From: Erythrobacter donghaensis
Lineage (GTDB): Bacteria; Pseudomonadota; Alphaproteobacteria; Sphingomonadales; Sphingomonadaceae
Direction of reading: 5' to 3'
Assembly (NCBI RefSeq): GCF_002155425.1
Contig: NZ_MUYG01000007.1
Location: forward strand, 186,001-250,000
Length of the DNA stretch: 64,000 nt
In this document: piece after piece, positions 17,327-26,191 of the stretch
Numbering within the stretch: the first letter of the stretch is position 1
How the letters are laid out: every line of letters begins with the position of its first letter
Position numbers and translations under genes: made by a program
The notes under the pieces: generated by a model
What the model was told of the DNA's origin: nothing
The model's input: only the letters and a program-made list of their open reading frames with translations
Databases searched by the model: none

Positions 17327-18619
17327 ATGGCGAAGCGTTCCTCCGTGCCCCTGACCTTTGGCGGCCAGCCGCTGACCGTCGACCGCGCGCGCCGGATGCG
17401 GATCGCCGCGACCGCGATGCTCGCCGCGATGGCGGTGATCTTCATCGCCACTCACGGCCTTGCCATGACCGGGCATCCCGCGTGGGGCTACGTCAACGCC
17501 TTTGCTGAGGCCGCAATGGTCGGCGGGCTGGCGGACTGGTTTGCGGTCACCGCGCTGTTCCGCCACCCGCTCGGCCTGCCGATCCCGCACACCGCGATCA
17601 TCCCCGAGAACAAGGACCGCATTGCCGACACGATGGCGGCCTTCCTGCGCGAGAATTTTCTTACCCCGGCCGTCGTCGCGCGGCGCATGTCGGGGATGAA
17701 CATCGCCAAGGCGGCGGGCGAGTTTCTGGCGGCCTCACCCGAACGTGGCGGCCCCGACGAACGCTCGCGGCTCACTTCGGGCGCGGCGGAATTGCTGGCC
17801 GAGGTGCTCGAAAGCCTCGACCCCGACCGGCTCGGCACGCAGGTGCGTTCCGGCCTTGCGGGCCAGCTCGCCAAGCTCGACATCGCCCCGCTCGCAGGCC
17901 GGATGATCGAGACCACGATGGCCGACAAGCGCCACCAGCCGCTGATCGACGGTTTCGTGCGCTGGGCGGGCCTCACCATTGAGGACAACGAGGACACGCT
18001 GCGCGACATCATCCACCAGCGCGTAGCGGGTGTGCTGCGCTGGGCGGGGATCGACAAGACCATCTCCTCCAGCGTGCTCGATGGCCTCTACAAGCTGCTC
18101 GCCGAGGTGCTGGTGAACCCCGATCACCCCCTGCGCGGCAAGATCGAGGAGGGCCTCGCCAAGCTGGGGCAGGACTTGCAGCACGATCCCGAAACCCGCA
18201 CCAAGGTCGAGGACATGAAGCGCGACCTGATCGCCAACCCGGCGGTGGCGGTGTGGTGGACGGGGGTGTGGGAACGCATCCGCCGCTCGCTCATCACCCG
18301 CGCGCGCGATCCCGAAAGCGGGATGGGAGAGGAAATGCGCAACATGCTCGCCGAACTGGGGCTGGCGCTCCAGCAGGACGAGCGGTTGCAGCTCCAGATC
18401 AACCGTTTCGCGCGCCGCACGATGGTCGGCGTCGCGACCCGCTACGGCGACCAGATCGTGCGGCTGGTGTCGGAAACGGTGCGGCGCTGGGACGCGCAGA
18501 CCATCACCGACCGGGTCGAGGGTGCGGTCGGCCGCGACCTCCAGTTCATCCGCATCAACGGCACGCTGGTGGGCGGGCTGGTCGGCATGACGCTGCACTT
18601 CATCGTCAGCTTCCTGTGA
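17327..18619 (+). CDS. DUF445 family membrane protein
   Basis: A 430-residue protein of the DUF445 (YjiN-like) family, function unknown. One membrane helix lies near the N terminus (IAATAMLAAMAVIFIATHGL), followed by the family block AEAAMVGGLADWFAVTALFRHPLGLPIPHTAIIP. A long amphipathic helical region follows, and a C-terminal hydrophobic anchor GTLVGGLVGMTLHFIVSFL closes the protein. The start at 17327 (MAKRSSVPL) is preferred to one seven codons upstream. It follows the RND pump on the same strand and may be read from the same transcript. Confidence 0.85.
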   Translation: MAKRSSVPLTFGGQPLTVDRARRMRIAATAMLAAMAVIFIATHGLAMTGHPAWGYVNAFAEAAMVGGLADWFAVTALFRHPLGLPIPHTAIIPENKDRIADTMAAFLRENFLTPAVVARRMSGMNIAKAAGEFLAASPERGGPDERSRLTSGAAELLAEVLESLDPDRLGTQVRSGLAGQLAKLDIAPLAGRMIETTMADKRHQPLIDGFVRWAGLTIEDNEDTLRDIIHQRVAGVLRWAGIDKTISSSVLDGLYKLLAEVLVNPDHPLRGKIEEGLAKLGQDLQHDPETRTKVEDMKRDLIANPAVAVWWTGVWERIRRSLITRARDPESGMGEEMRNMLAELGLALQQDERLQLQINRFARRTMVGVATRYGDQIVRLVSETVRRWDAQTITDRVEGAVGRDLQFIRINGTLVGGLVGMTLHFIVSFL

Positions 18620-18693
18620 GCCTGCCCACCGCGCGACCCTGAGCGAGGCGCGGCTTTGCGCGTTCTGGAATCCCCGAACTTGTGATATTGCAG

Positions 18694-18716
18694 CCCCCTG
18701 TCCGAATTGCAGGGGG
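18694..18716 (+). promoter_or_regulatory. Hairpin overlapping the Shine-Dalgarno of the 18721 gene
   Basis: CCCCCTG (18694-18700) pairs perfectly with CAGGGGG (18710-18716) around a 9-nt loop. The right arm holds the only purine-rich Shine-Dalgarno candidate (GGGGG, 18712-18716), four bases before ATG 18721. In RNA this stem would hide the ribosome-binding site. This is seen directly; regulation through it is inferred. Confidence 0.5.
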
Positions 18717-18720
18717 TGGC

Positions 18721-19737
18721 ATGGCCGACGATCAGGAACTCTACGTCCTCGACGAAGCGTCGATGGTGCGGCTGTGGCTGACCGCGAAGGTCGACAGCGG
18801 CGCCATGACCCAAGCGCGGGCGACGCAGTTCTGGAACACCTACACGCGCGACGGTTCGCGCTATCTCGCGACCTATTTTGCCACCGTGGGCGATGTGGCG
18901 ACGCTGACCAAGCTCGCCAATGATCTCGGCTCACCGCTCGGCAAGGTCGCCTACAAGTCCTATGCCGGCAAGATGCACGTCATCTTCAAGGGCCGCCCGG
19001 GCCTGCGCAAGATCCTGACAGGGACGCGTTACGGCGTGACCAATGCCAAGGTCGTCAGCCTCGGCATCGGCGAAAAGGGCGTGCGGCAGGCGGTGCGCAA
19101 AGGCGGCATCCTGTCGATCATCCTCATCACCGTGTGGAACGTCGCCGATTTCGTGCTGAGCGACAATGTCACCTTGGGCCAGTTCATCGGGCAGCTGTCG
19201 ACCGATATCGCCAAGATCGGCGCCTCGACCGCGATCGGCGCGCTGGCCGGGGCGGCGGCGGTCGGCACGGCAGTCGGTGCCTTTGCCCTCGGCCCGCTGA
19301 TCGTGGCCGTGGCGGTCGGCATCGGCGTGTCGCTGGCGCTCGACTACCTCGACAACAAATATGGCTGGACGCGCAAGCTTCAGGCGTTCCTCGACGAAAA
19401 GATCGCCAGGATAAACGCCCGGCTGCGCCAAATCCGCAGCGATGCCGAACTGTTCGCCCTCCGCAGCGCGGCGCAGGTGCTCGACGAGCTGGTCGATCTG
19501 GCTGCCGAAAGCGCGCGCCGCCGCTTCCTGCGCGAGATCGACAAGTACTTCCCGCGCGTGCCGAACTGGCCGAACACGCCCAGCCTTCCGCGCCGCCGCA
19601 CCCCGCCCAACGTCCCGCGCCTGCCGAGTCTGCCCAGCCTTCCGAGTCTTCCGAGCCTCCCCAGCTTGCCCAGCTTGCCCAGCCTCCCGCGCCTGCCCAG
19701 TCTTCCAAGCCTGCCGCGCATCCCCCGGATATGGTAG
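18721..19737 (+). CDS. Candidate membrane-inserting (colicin-like) toxin with Leu-Pro-Ser tail
   Basis: A 338-residue protein that I cannot assign to a named family. Residues 1-125 are soluble and contain the block HVIFKGRPGLRKILTGTRYG. Residues 128-147 (GGILSIILITVWNVADFVLS) are hydrophobic. Residues 166-207 form a long Gly/Ala-rich hydrophobic hairpin (GALAGAAAVGTAVGAFALG then PLIVAVAVGIGVSLALDYL), followed at once by LDNKYGWTRKLQAFLDEKI. This order resembles the hydrophobic hairpin plus amphipathic end of pore-forming bacteriocins, and similar uncharacterised proteins exist from memory. The C terminus (301-338) is a run of Leu-Pro-Ser/Arg triplets. There is no signal peptide. ATG 18721 follows a hairpin that covers the ribosome-binding site. 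A three-helix membrane protein gene starts nine bases after its stop. Toxin activity is inference; a membrane-remodelling or structural role is possible. Confidence 0.5.
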   Translation: MADDQELYVLDEASMVRLWLTAKVDSGAMTQARATQFWNTYTRDGSRYLATYFATVGDVATLTKLANDLGSPLGKVAYKSYAGKMHVIFKGRPGLRKILTGTRYGVTNAKVVSLGIGEKGVRQAVRKGGILSIILITVWNVADFVLSDNVTLGQFIGQLSTDIAKIGASTAIGALAGAAAVGTAVGAFALGPLIVAVAVGIGVSLALDYLDNKYGWTRKLQAFLDEKIARINARLRQIRSDAELFALRSAAQVLDELVDLAAESARRRFLREIDKYFPRVPNWPNTPSLPRRRTPPNVPRLPSLPSLPSLPSLPSLPSLPSLPRLPSLPSLPRIPRIW

Positions 19738-19746
19738 CCGATCGGG

Positions 19747-20211
19747 ATGGGCACAGGCTCTGGTGACGGCAGCGTGCAGGGCTCTGGTCGGGTGCTGGGC
19801 TGGGGGCTCGGCCTATTCGGCGCGGCGCTGCTGGTTCTCTCCGCCACCCATATTTACGGCTTTGTCGATGCAATCGTGAGCCGCGCGCCGATTATCGTGT
19901 GGGATGAGACCGGCTGGGTTGCGCTGCCCAGCGCCCTTTCTCTGCTGGCGCTGGCGTCGGCCCTTTATGTCGGGCGTGGTCGGGGGCAGGATATCGACGG
20001 GCCGCGCGGTGATGCGGTCAAACGCCTGCTGGCAATCGCCGCCTGCCTCCTGCCCTTCGCGATCGTGCTCCCCTTCAGCGCGCACTGGCTGTTCGCGCGC
20101 CATCTGGAGACGCAAGGGTACAACGAATGCGTCGACGGAGTGTGGGTTGCGGTGGGCCGGGTGCCGGACGTTCCCGAAACCCCGGCCGCGTGCCGCAACC
20201 TCTCCTTCTAG
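19747..20211 (+). CDS. Small three-helix membrane protein, candidate immunity partner
   Basis: A 154-residue inner-membrane protein with no recognised family. Three hydrophobic segments are visible: LGLFGAALLVLSATHIYGF (about 18-40), ALPSALSLLALASALYVG (about 58-76) and LLAIAACLLPFAIVLPFSAHW (about 91-112). A short exported or cytosolic tail carries two Cys (ETQGYNECVDG, TPAACRNLSF). The organisation, a small polytopic protein with a Gly-Tyr-x-x-Cys tail directly downstream of a hydrophobic-hairpin protein, is what immunity proteins of pore-forming toxins and DUF1240-like proteins look like. It lies nine bases after the preceding stop, so the two are almost certainly co-transcribed. The immunity role is inferred from context only. 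Confidence 0.45.
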   Translation: MGTGSGDGSVQGSGRVLGWGLGLFGAALLVLSATHIYGFVDAIVSRAPIIVWDETGWVALPSALSLLALASALYVGRGRGQDIDGPRGDAVKRLLAIAACLLPFAIVLPFSAHWLFARHLETQGYNECVDGVWVAVGRVPDVPETPAACRNLSF

Positions 20212-20220
20212 CGCAAGGGC

Positions 20221-21138
20221 CTATCGCCCCATCTGATAGACAATGCTCTCCGCAAAGAAGGAGCGCATCGGCTGGCCCGCCGCGTCCAGCGCGGGCTCGA
20301 ACTGCGCATTCGCCATCGCCCGGCAGGCGGGGCTGTCGAGCCGGTCGGTTTCGGTCGCCTTGAGGATCACGCAATCCTCCACCTTGCCTTCGGGGCTGAC
20401 GATCACGCGCATCCGCATGATCCCCTGCTCGCCCGTCCGCGCGGCCTCGCGCGGGTAGGTCGCGACGATCCGGCGCACCACGCCGTCGCGGTTGGTCCAT
20501 TGCGGCATCCGGGTGGCGGTGCGCTGCGCTTCGGCGTCGAGCCCCCAGCTGCCGACCAGATCGAGCGCGCAGGCATCGAGCGCTTCGAACGCCTGGTCGA
20601 GCGGGCCGGTCATCAGCCGATATTCGTCCCCGCGCTGCTTGAGCCCGACGAACTGCGCCTTGCGCGCGCCCTCCTTGTCGAGCAGCGGCAGGGTCAGGTC
20701 TTCGGTTGCATCGGCGGCGGCCTCCTCAGCATCGTCGCGCAGCGCGGCCCCGATATTGATCTGCGAATAGATCACCGCATCGCCATAGCCTTCGACCGCC
20801 CCGGCGAAGGGTTCGGTGCGGCGCGGTTCCTGCCCTTCGGCAAAGGCAAGGTCGGTGCGCGCGCGGCTGGCGAACCGCTTGAACGACGGCCCGGCCACCG
20901 TCATGCCCACGCGCTGGCCCGGCCAATATTGCTCGAGGAACAAGACATGCTTTGCATCCCCCTCGCCAAACAGCCGGGCAAGGCGGCACTTGGTCTCGCC
21001 GTAATCGAGGTTCCAGCGGCTGCTGGGGGTGATCTCCACCACCTTGGCCTGGGCGGGCATGGCGGCAAGCACTGCGGGCAGAGCGAGACCGATGGTGAGA
21101 AGCGATATGCGCACGGGCGACCCTTTCGATAGGGTCAC
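20221..21138 (-). CDS. TonB-C-terminal-domain periplasmic protein (paralogue 1)
   Basis: A 305-residue exported protein. The N terminus is a signal peptide (ISLLTIGLALPAVLAAMPAQ, then AKV). Residues 25-210 form a sphingomonad-type domain beginning ITPSSRWNLDYGETKCRLAR. The last 90 residues form a TonB C-terminal fold (VRRIVATYPREAARTGEQG, MRMRVIVSPEGKVEDCVILK, SPACRAMANAQFEPALD). No membrane anchor or proline-rich spacer is present, so it is probably not a classical energy transducer. It lies just downstream of a second copy (21184-22110), to which it is recognisably similar; both have the same upstream sequence. A GTG six codons past the ATG (after SKGSP) is an alternative start. Confidence 0.75.
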   Translation of the reverse strand: MTLSKGSPVRISLLTIGLALPAVLAAMPAQAKVVEITPSSRWNLDYGETKCRLARLFGEGDAKHVLFLEQYWPGQRVGMTVAGPSFKRFASRARTDLAFAEGQEPRRTEPFAGAVEGYGDAVIYSQINIGAALRDDAEEAAADATEDLTLPLLDKEGARKAQFVGLKQRGDEYRLMTGPLDQAFEALDACALDLVGSWGLDAEAQRTATRMPQWTNRDGVVRRIVATYPREAARTGEQGIMRMRVIVSPEGKVEDCVILKATETDRLDSPACRAMANAQFEPALDAAGQPMRSFFAESIVYQMGR

Positions 21139-21150
21139 AGAATGCGTTAG

Positions 21151-21174
21151 GTTTCTTGCAATTTCAAGTCATTG
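21151..21174 (-). promoter_or_regulatory. Shared upstream element of the TonB-domain paralogues (copy 1)
   Basis: Plus-strand GTTTCT-N3-AATTTCAAGTCATTG lies 13 bases upstream of the start of the 20221-21138 gene and reappears with identical spacing at 22147-22170 upstream of its paralogue. Read on the minus strand it contains TTGAAA, which could be a -35 hexamer. The duplication is seen directly; promoter function is inferred. Confidence 0.5.
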
Positions 21175-21183
21175 CATATTTGA

Positions 21184-22110
21184 CTATTTGTTCAGTCGAT
21201 AGGTGATCCGTGTCGAAAAGAATCCGGCCACCGGATTTCCCGCCGCATCGGTTGCCGGTTCGAAAACCGCATGGCGAAGCAATTGCAGGCAGGCGGTGTC
21301 ATTGAACGAGGCGGGGCCATCGAAAGCGGTCACTTCGCAGAAGGTCGGCTTGCCATCTTTGTTCACCGTCAGGCGCACGGCCACAGTGCCCTGCTGCTCT
21401 GCGCGCAACAGGTGCGAGGGATAGTTGGCCGCGATTTTCTGTGACCAAAGTGCTTCGTCCTTCGTTCTGACCCCCGTTCCAGTGCCGTCTCCATTGCCGA
21501 CGCGCGCAAGCCGCTCGCGCAGCTTGGTGGTGCATCCCAGCAGATCGACCATCATTGGTAGAAAGCCATCAAGTTCGAGAGTGATCGGGTCGATAATGGC
21601 CCCTGCCATTTCGAGACTGGTGATCGCCTCGTAACGTTGCCTCATCGTCGCTTCGGAGGCCTGACCGGTGAGCGCTGCATCGGCAAAATCCACCGTCTCC
21701 TCGCCTGACGGCTTCTGGCTGGTCGCCGCTTCTGCCGTGTCGGGTAGCAGCGAGACCGGCTGCACCCCGAACAGCCCGAGCACCGGACGGCCCTTGCTCG
21801 ATGTGGCAGTGATGAAATTGCGCTCGACCGGCTCACCCGGCGCGAAGCCGACTCGGACGAAAGCCCCATAGGGATTGCGCACCGCCCGACCGATCAGGGT
21901 CAGGTTGACGCCCGGCCCCGGGCCGCCCTTGTCGATCCACAGCGTCAACTCGTCCTCACCCGAACCGTAGGTGCGGATCATTCGGCACTTGTCGTCATAC
22001 TCGCGCAGGTCCCAGTCCGAACGGGGCTTGAGCTTGATGGGTTCGGCTGATGCCGCAATCGGACAAACGGCGCTGGCCGTGGCAGCGATGACGATAAAGG
22101 CGCGAAGCAT
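21184..22110 (-). CDS. TonB-C-terminal-domain periplasmic protein (paralogue 2)
   Basis: A 308-residue exported protein with the same plan as its downstream neighbour: signal peptide (LRAFIVIAATASAVCPIAAS), a domain starting KLKPRSDWDLREYDDKCRM, and a C-terminal TonB-like fold (IAANYPSHLLRAEQQGTVAV, VNKDGKPTFCEVTAFDG, TACLQLLRHAVFEPATDAAG). The matching Trp-Asp/Asn-Leu and Lys-Cys-Arg residues in the N-terminal domains show that the genes are tandem duplicates. The start at 22110 is chosen because it opens on the signal peptide; an ATG 15 codons upstream adds a polar leader. Function is unknown. Confidence 0.75.
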   Translation of the reverse strand: MLRAFIVIAATASAVCPIAASAEPIKLKPRSDWDLREYDDKCRMIRTYGSGEDELTLWIDKGGPGPGVNLTLIGRAVRNPYGAFVRVGFAPGEPVERNFITATSSKGRPVLGLFGVQPVSLLPDTAEAATSQKPSGEETVDFADAALTGQASEATMRQRYEAITSLEMAGAIIDPITLELDGFLPMMVDLLGCTTKLRERLARVGNGDGTGTGVRTKDEALWSQKIAANYPSHLLRAEQQGTVAVRLTVNKDGKPTFCEVTAFDGPASFNDTACLQLLRHAVFEPATDAAGNPVAGFFSTRITYRLNK

Positions 22111-22146
22111 ACGAAAAACCCCTGAGAGGCTCTTAGCCTGACAGGG

Positions 22147-22170
22147 GTTTCTCAAAATTTCAAGTCATTG
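22147..22170 (-). promoter_or_regulatory. Shared upstream element of the TonB-domain paralogues (copy 2)
   Basis: Second copy of GTTTCT-N3-AATTTCAAGTCATTG, 37 bases upstream of ATG 22110 and between that gene and the etfA stop (22183). Twenty-one positions match copy 1, with the three-base gap at the same place. Confidence 0.5.
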
Positions 22171-22182
22171 AAGAATCGCGCC

Positions 22183-23112
22183 TTACAGCGCGTTCGTCAG
22201 CTCCGGCACCGCGGTGTAGAGATCGGCGACGAGGCCGATATCCGCCACCTGAAAGATCGGGGCGTCCTCGTCCTTGTTGATGGCGATGATGACCTTCGAA
22301 TCCTTCATGCCCGCAAGGTGCTGGATCGCGCCCGAGATGCCGATGGCGAAGTAGACTTCCGGGGCGACGATCTTGCCGGTCTGGCCGACCTGATAGTCGT
22401 TGGGCACATAGCCCGCGTCGACCGCCGCGCGGCTCGCGCCGATGGCGGCGCCGAGCTTGTCGGCGAGCGGCGTGATGGTGCTCTCGAAGGTTTCCGCATC
22501 CTTCAGCGCGCGGCCGCCCGAAACGATGACCTTGGCGCTGGTCAGTTCGGGACGCTCGCTCTTGGCGATTTCCGAGCTCACGAAGCTGGAGGTGCCTGCA
22601 TCACCGGGGCCGGTCACGGCTTCGATGGTGCCCGAACCGCCTTCGGTCGCGGCCTTTTCGAAGGCGGTGCCGCGGACGGTGATGACCAGCTTGTCATCGG
22701 TCGATTCGACCGTGGCGATGGCGTTGCCGGCGTAGATCGGGCGGGTGAAGGTCTTGGGGCCTTCGACCGACAGGATCTCGCTGACCTGCATCACGTCGAG
22801 ATGCGCGGCGACACGCGGGGCGACGTTCTTGCCCTGCGTGGTGGCGGGCGCGAGGAAGGCGTCGTGATCGGCCATCAGCGCGGCGGCGAGCGGGGCGACG
22901 TTTTCGGCAAGGCCGTTGGCATAGGCTGCATCATCCGCGACGTGGACCTTGCCCACGCCTGCGATCTTGGCGGCGGCTTCAGCGACCGAACCGCAATTGT
23001 GGCCCGCGACCAGCAGATGCACTTCGCCCAGCTTGCCCGCAGCGGTGACCACCGCGAGCGTCGCGTCGGCCACCTTGGTGTTGTCATGTTCGACGAGAAC
23101 CAGAGTCTTCAT
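22183..23112 (-). CDS. etfA: Electron transfer flavoprotein subunit alpha
   Basis: A 309-residue FAD-binding ETF alpha subunit that passes electrons from acyl-CoA and related dehydrogenases to ETF:quinone oxidoreductase. The N-terminal domain starts [19 protein letters not shown]. The C-terminal FAD domain has [12 protein letters not shown], the [20 protein letters not shown] motif, [20 protein letters not shown] and [20 protein letters not shown], which are the canonical FAD contacts. It lies 30 bases after etfB on the same strand. Identification is secure. Confidence 0.95.
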   Translation of the reverse strand: MKTLVLVEHDNTKVADATLAVVTAAGKLGEVHLLVAGHNCGSVAEAAAKIAGVGKVHVADDAAYANGLAENVAPLAAALMADHDAFLAPATTQGKNVAPRVAAHLDVMQVSEILSVEGPKTFTRPIYAGNAIATVESTDDKLVITVRGTAFEKAATEGGSGTIEAVTGPGDAGTSSFVSSEIAKSERPELTSAKVIVSGGRALKDAETFESTITPLADKLGAAIGASRAAVDAGYVPNDYQVGQTGKIVAPEVYFAIGISGAIQHLAGMKDSKVIIAINKDEDAPIFQVADIGLVADLYTAVPELTNAL

Positions 23113-23142
23113 GGGAATAACCTCTCAAATACCGTGGCGGGC

Positions 23143-23889
23143 TCAGGCGATGCCGAGCGCCTTGACCTTCTCGACCAGCGCGGCGACGTCGGCGACCTTT
23201 TCGCCTGCCTGACGCACCGGCGGCTCGGCGACCTTGATGGTCTTGAGGCGCGGGGTCAGGTCGACGCCGTAATCGGCAGCGGTCTTGGTCGCGAGGGGCT
23301 TCTGCTTCGCCTTCATGATGTTGGGCAGCGAGGCATAGCGCGGCTCGTTCAGGCGCAGGTCGGTGGTGACGATCGCGGGGGTCGCAAGCTTGACGGTCTG
23401 TAGACCGCCATCGACTTCGCGCTTCACGGTGACGCTGTCGCCATCGACTTCGACGGTGTTGGCGAAGGTGCCCTGCGGACGGCCCATGAGCGCGGCGAGC
23501 ATCTGGCCGGTCTGGTTCGAATCGTCGCTGATCGACTGCTTGCCGAGGATCACAAGGCCGGGCTGCTCCTCATCGGCAATCGCCTTGAGGATTTTGGCGA
23601 CGGCAAGGGGTTCAACCTCTTCGTCGGTTTCGATCAGGATCGCACGGTCAGCACCCATGGCGAGCGCGGTGCGCAGCGTTTCCTGCGCCTTGGCCGGGCC
23701 GATGCTGACGGCGACGATCTCGGTCGCCGCGCCCTTTTCCTTGAGGCGAATGGCTTCCTCGACCGCGATCTCGTCGAACGGGTTCATGCTCATCTTGACG
23801 TTGGCAAGGTCAACGCCCGTGCCGTCGGCCTTGACCCGCGGCTTAACGTTGTAATCGATCACCCGCTTGACGGGGACGAGGATCTTCAT
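23143..23889 (-). CDS. etfB: Electron transfer flavoprotein subunit beta
   Basis: A 248-residue ETF beta subunit, partner of EtfA in electron transfer from beta-oxidation and amino-acid catabolism. It starts [19 protein letters not shown] and has the signature [18 protein letters not shown], the AMP-binding region and the recognition loop [20 protein letters not shown] segment (here [20 protein letters not shown]). The start at 23889 is preferred to one seven codons upstream because it begins at the conserved N terminus. The gene heads the etfBA operon and has a LiuR-like palindrome 61 bases upstream. Confidence 0.95.
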   Translation of the reverse strand: MKILVPVKRVIDYNVKPRVKADGTGVDLANVKMSMNPFDEIAVEEAIRLKEKGAATEIVAVSIGPAKAQETLRTALAMGADRAILIETDEEVEPLAVAKILKAIADEEQPGLVILGKQSISDDSNQTGQMLAALMGRPQGTFANTVEVDGDSVTVKREVDGGLQTVKLATPAIVTTDLRLNEPRYASLPNIMKAKQKPLATKTAADYGVDLTPRLKTIKVAEPPVRQAGEKVADVAALVEKVKALGIA

Positions 23890-23950
23890 GGGATTTGTCC
23901 TTCCTCTCAAAGAATCACGTGGGCCTGACAGCCCTTGGCCGCCCGCCTAG

Positions 23951-23973
23951 CTTGCGTTTACGTAAACGTCAAG
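23951..23973. promoter_or_regulatory. Palindromic operator, LiuR/MerR-type candidate, upstream of etfBA
   Basis: CGTTTACGTAAACG (23955-23968) is a perfect 14-bp palindrome. It is flanked by CTTG on the left and CAAG on the right, and the whole would be a longer perfect palindrome but for one missing base on the left. The sequence resembles, from memory, the LiuR consensus (TTTACGTAAACG core) that controls branched-chain amino-acid and fatty-acid catabolism, including etf genes, in proteobacteria. The regulator gene is not in the window. Confidence 0.6.
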
Positions 23974-24046
23974 TGAGGCAGGATGGCGGTAGGTCCGGGC
24001 GAGACAGCTACGCGGCCAGCCTCGCCCGGGATGTTCTGGGCGTGCC

Positions 24047-25246
<1,200 letters not shown>

Positions 25247-25360
25247 TGCGTATCGATCCCTTCAATGCGTATCCTGGGGAGAGGTTCGTCCACGCGGGGC
25301 CTAAGCACGGATCGCCCCTCTTGAAAAGTGCCTGCGGCACGGCCAACACGACAGGCTCTC

Positions 25361-26137
25361 ATGATTGACAGGCACCACCTTCTGGCCATCGTCCGCGAGG
25401 CGGGCAGGATCGCCGTATCGCGCTGGCCGGGGGCGGGCCATGCCCTGCACAGCTGGGACAAGACCCCCGGCAACCCGGTGAGCGAGGCCGATCTGGAGGT
25501 CGACCGGTTCCTGCGGCGCGAGCTGGGTCGCTTGCTGCCGTCCGCCGCATGGCTATCGGAGGAGACCGCCGACGACAAGGCGCGCACGGCGAGCGGCCTC
25601 ATCTGGCTGGTCGACCCGATCGACGGCACCCGCGATTTCGTGCGCGGTCGCCCCGGCTGGGCGGTCTCGGTCGCGCTGGTGAGCGCTGGGAGGCCGCTGA
25701 TCGGGATGCTCGCCGCCCCGGCGCGGGCCGAGGAATGGGTCGCGGTCGCAGGGCAGGGGGCGACGCGCAACGGCGTGCCGCTCCGAGCGAGCCAGCGAAC
25801 GGAATTCAGCGGCGCGCGCGTCCCCACTCACAGCCTGCCGCGCGACGACAGCGATCTGGTCGCGGTCGATCAGCCCAATTCGATTGCATTGCGGATCGCG
25901 ATGGTCGCCGCCGACGAGGCTGATCTCGTCGCCACTTTGCGCTGGGGCTACGAATGGGACATTGCCGCCGCCACGCTGATCGCGCGCGAGGCCGGGGCCG
26001 AGGTGAGCGACGCCTTCGGCCAGCCGCTCGCCTACAACAAGCATGATCCGAGGGATTTCGGCGTGCTGGTGTGCTCGCCCGCGATCCACGCTGCAGCGGT
26101 CGCGCGACTGGCCGAGCGGGCTGCTGCGCTGCGCTGA
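25361..26137 (+). CDS. Inositol-monophosphatase family phosphatase (CysQ/HisN type)
   Basis: A 258-residue Mg2+-dependent phosphatase. The metal site is visible as SEADLEVDRFL, the acidic pair in LSEETADD, and the signature WLVDPIDGTRDFVRG (DPIDGT) with the second metal Asp in YEWDIAAATLIAREAGAEV. Such enzymes hydrolyse inositol phosphates, 3'-phosphoadenosine 5'-phosphate or histidinol phosphate; sequence alone does not decide which. The start at 25361 (MIDRHHLL) is chosen over one eleven codons upstream on conservation of the first helix. It is divergent from sucC. Confidence 0.88.
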   Translation: MIDRHHLLAIVREAGRIAVSRWPGAGHALHSWDKTPGNPVSEADLEVDRFLRRELGRLLPSAAWLSEETADDKARTASGLIWLVDPIDGTRDFVRGRPGWAVSVALVSAGRPLIGMLAAPARAEEWVAVAGQGATRNGVPLRASQRTEFSGARVPTHSLPRDDSDLVAVDQPNSIALRIAMVAADEADLVATLRWGYEWDIAAATLIAREAGAEVSDAFGQPLAYNKHDPRDFGVLVCSPAIHAAAVARLAERAAALR

Positions 26138-26143
26138 AACGCA

Positions 26144-26169
26144 AAACGGGCCGCCCTTCCGGGCAGCCC
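26144..26169 (-). terminator. Rho-independent terminator of the OmpA-family gene
   Basis: ACGGGC-c-GCCC (26144-26154) pairs with GGGC-a-GCCCGT (26159-26169) around a TTCC loop. On the minus strand the stem is followed by TTTTGCGTTT, a fair U-tract, 23 bases past the OmpA-gene stop. It may also end the converging IMPase transcript. Confidence 0.7.
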
Positions 26170-26191
26170 GTCCTGTGTGACGATTAGAAAA

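Noticed and set aside
19621-19737. CRISPR-like or satellite repeat
   Set aside because: The 9-nt units are coding Leu-Pro-Ser triplets in frame, with synonymous variation and no spacers.
20221-22110. Classical TonB energy transducers
   Set aside because: They carry cleavable signal peptides rather than an N-terminal membrane anchor, and lack the Pro-rich spacer and ExbB/ExbD neighbours.
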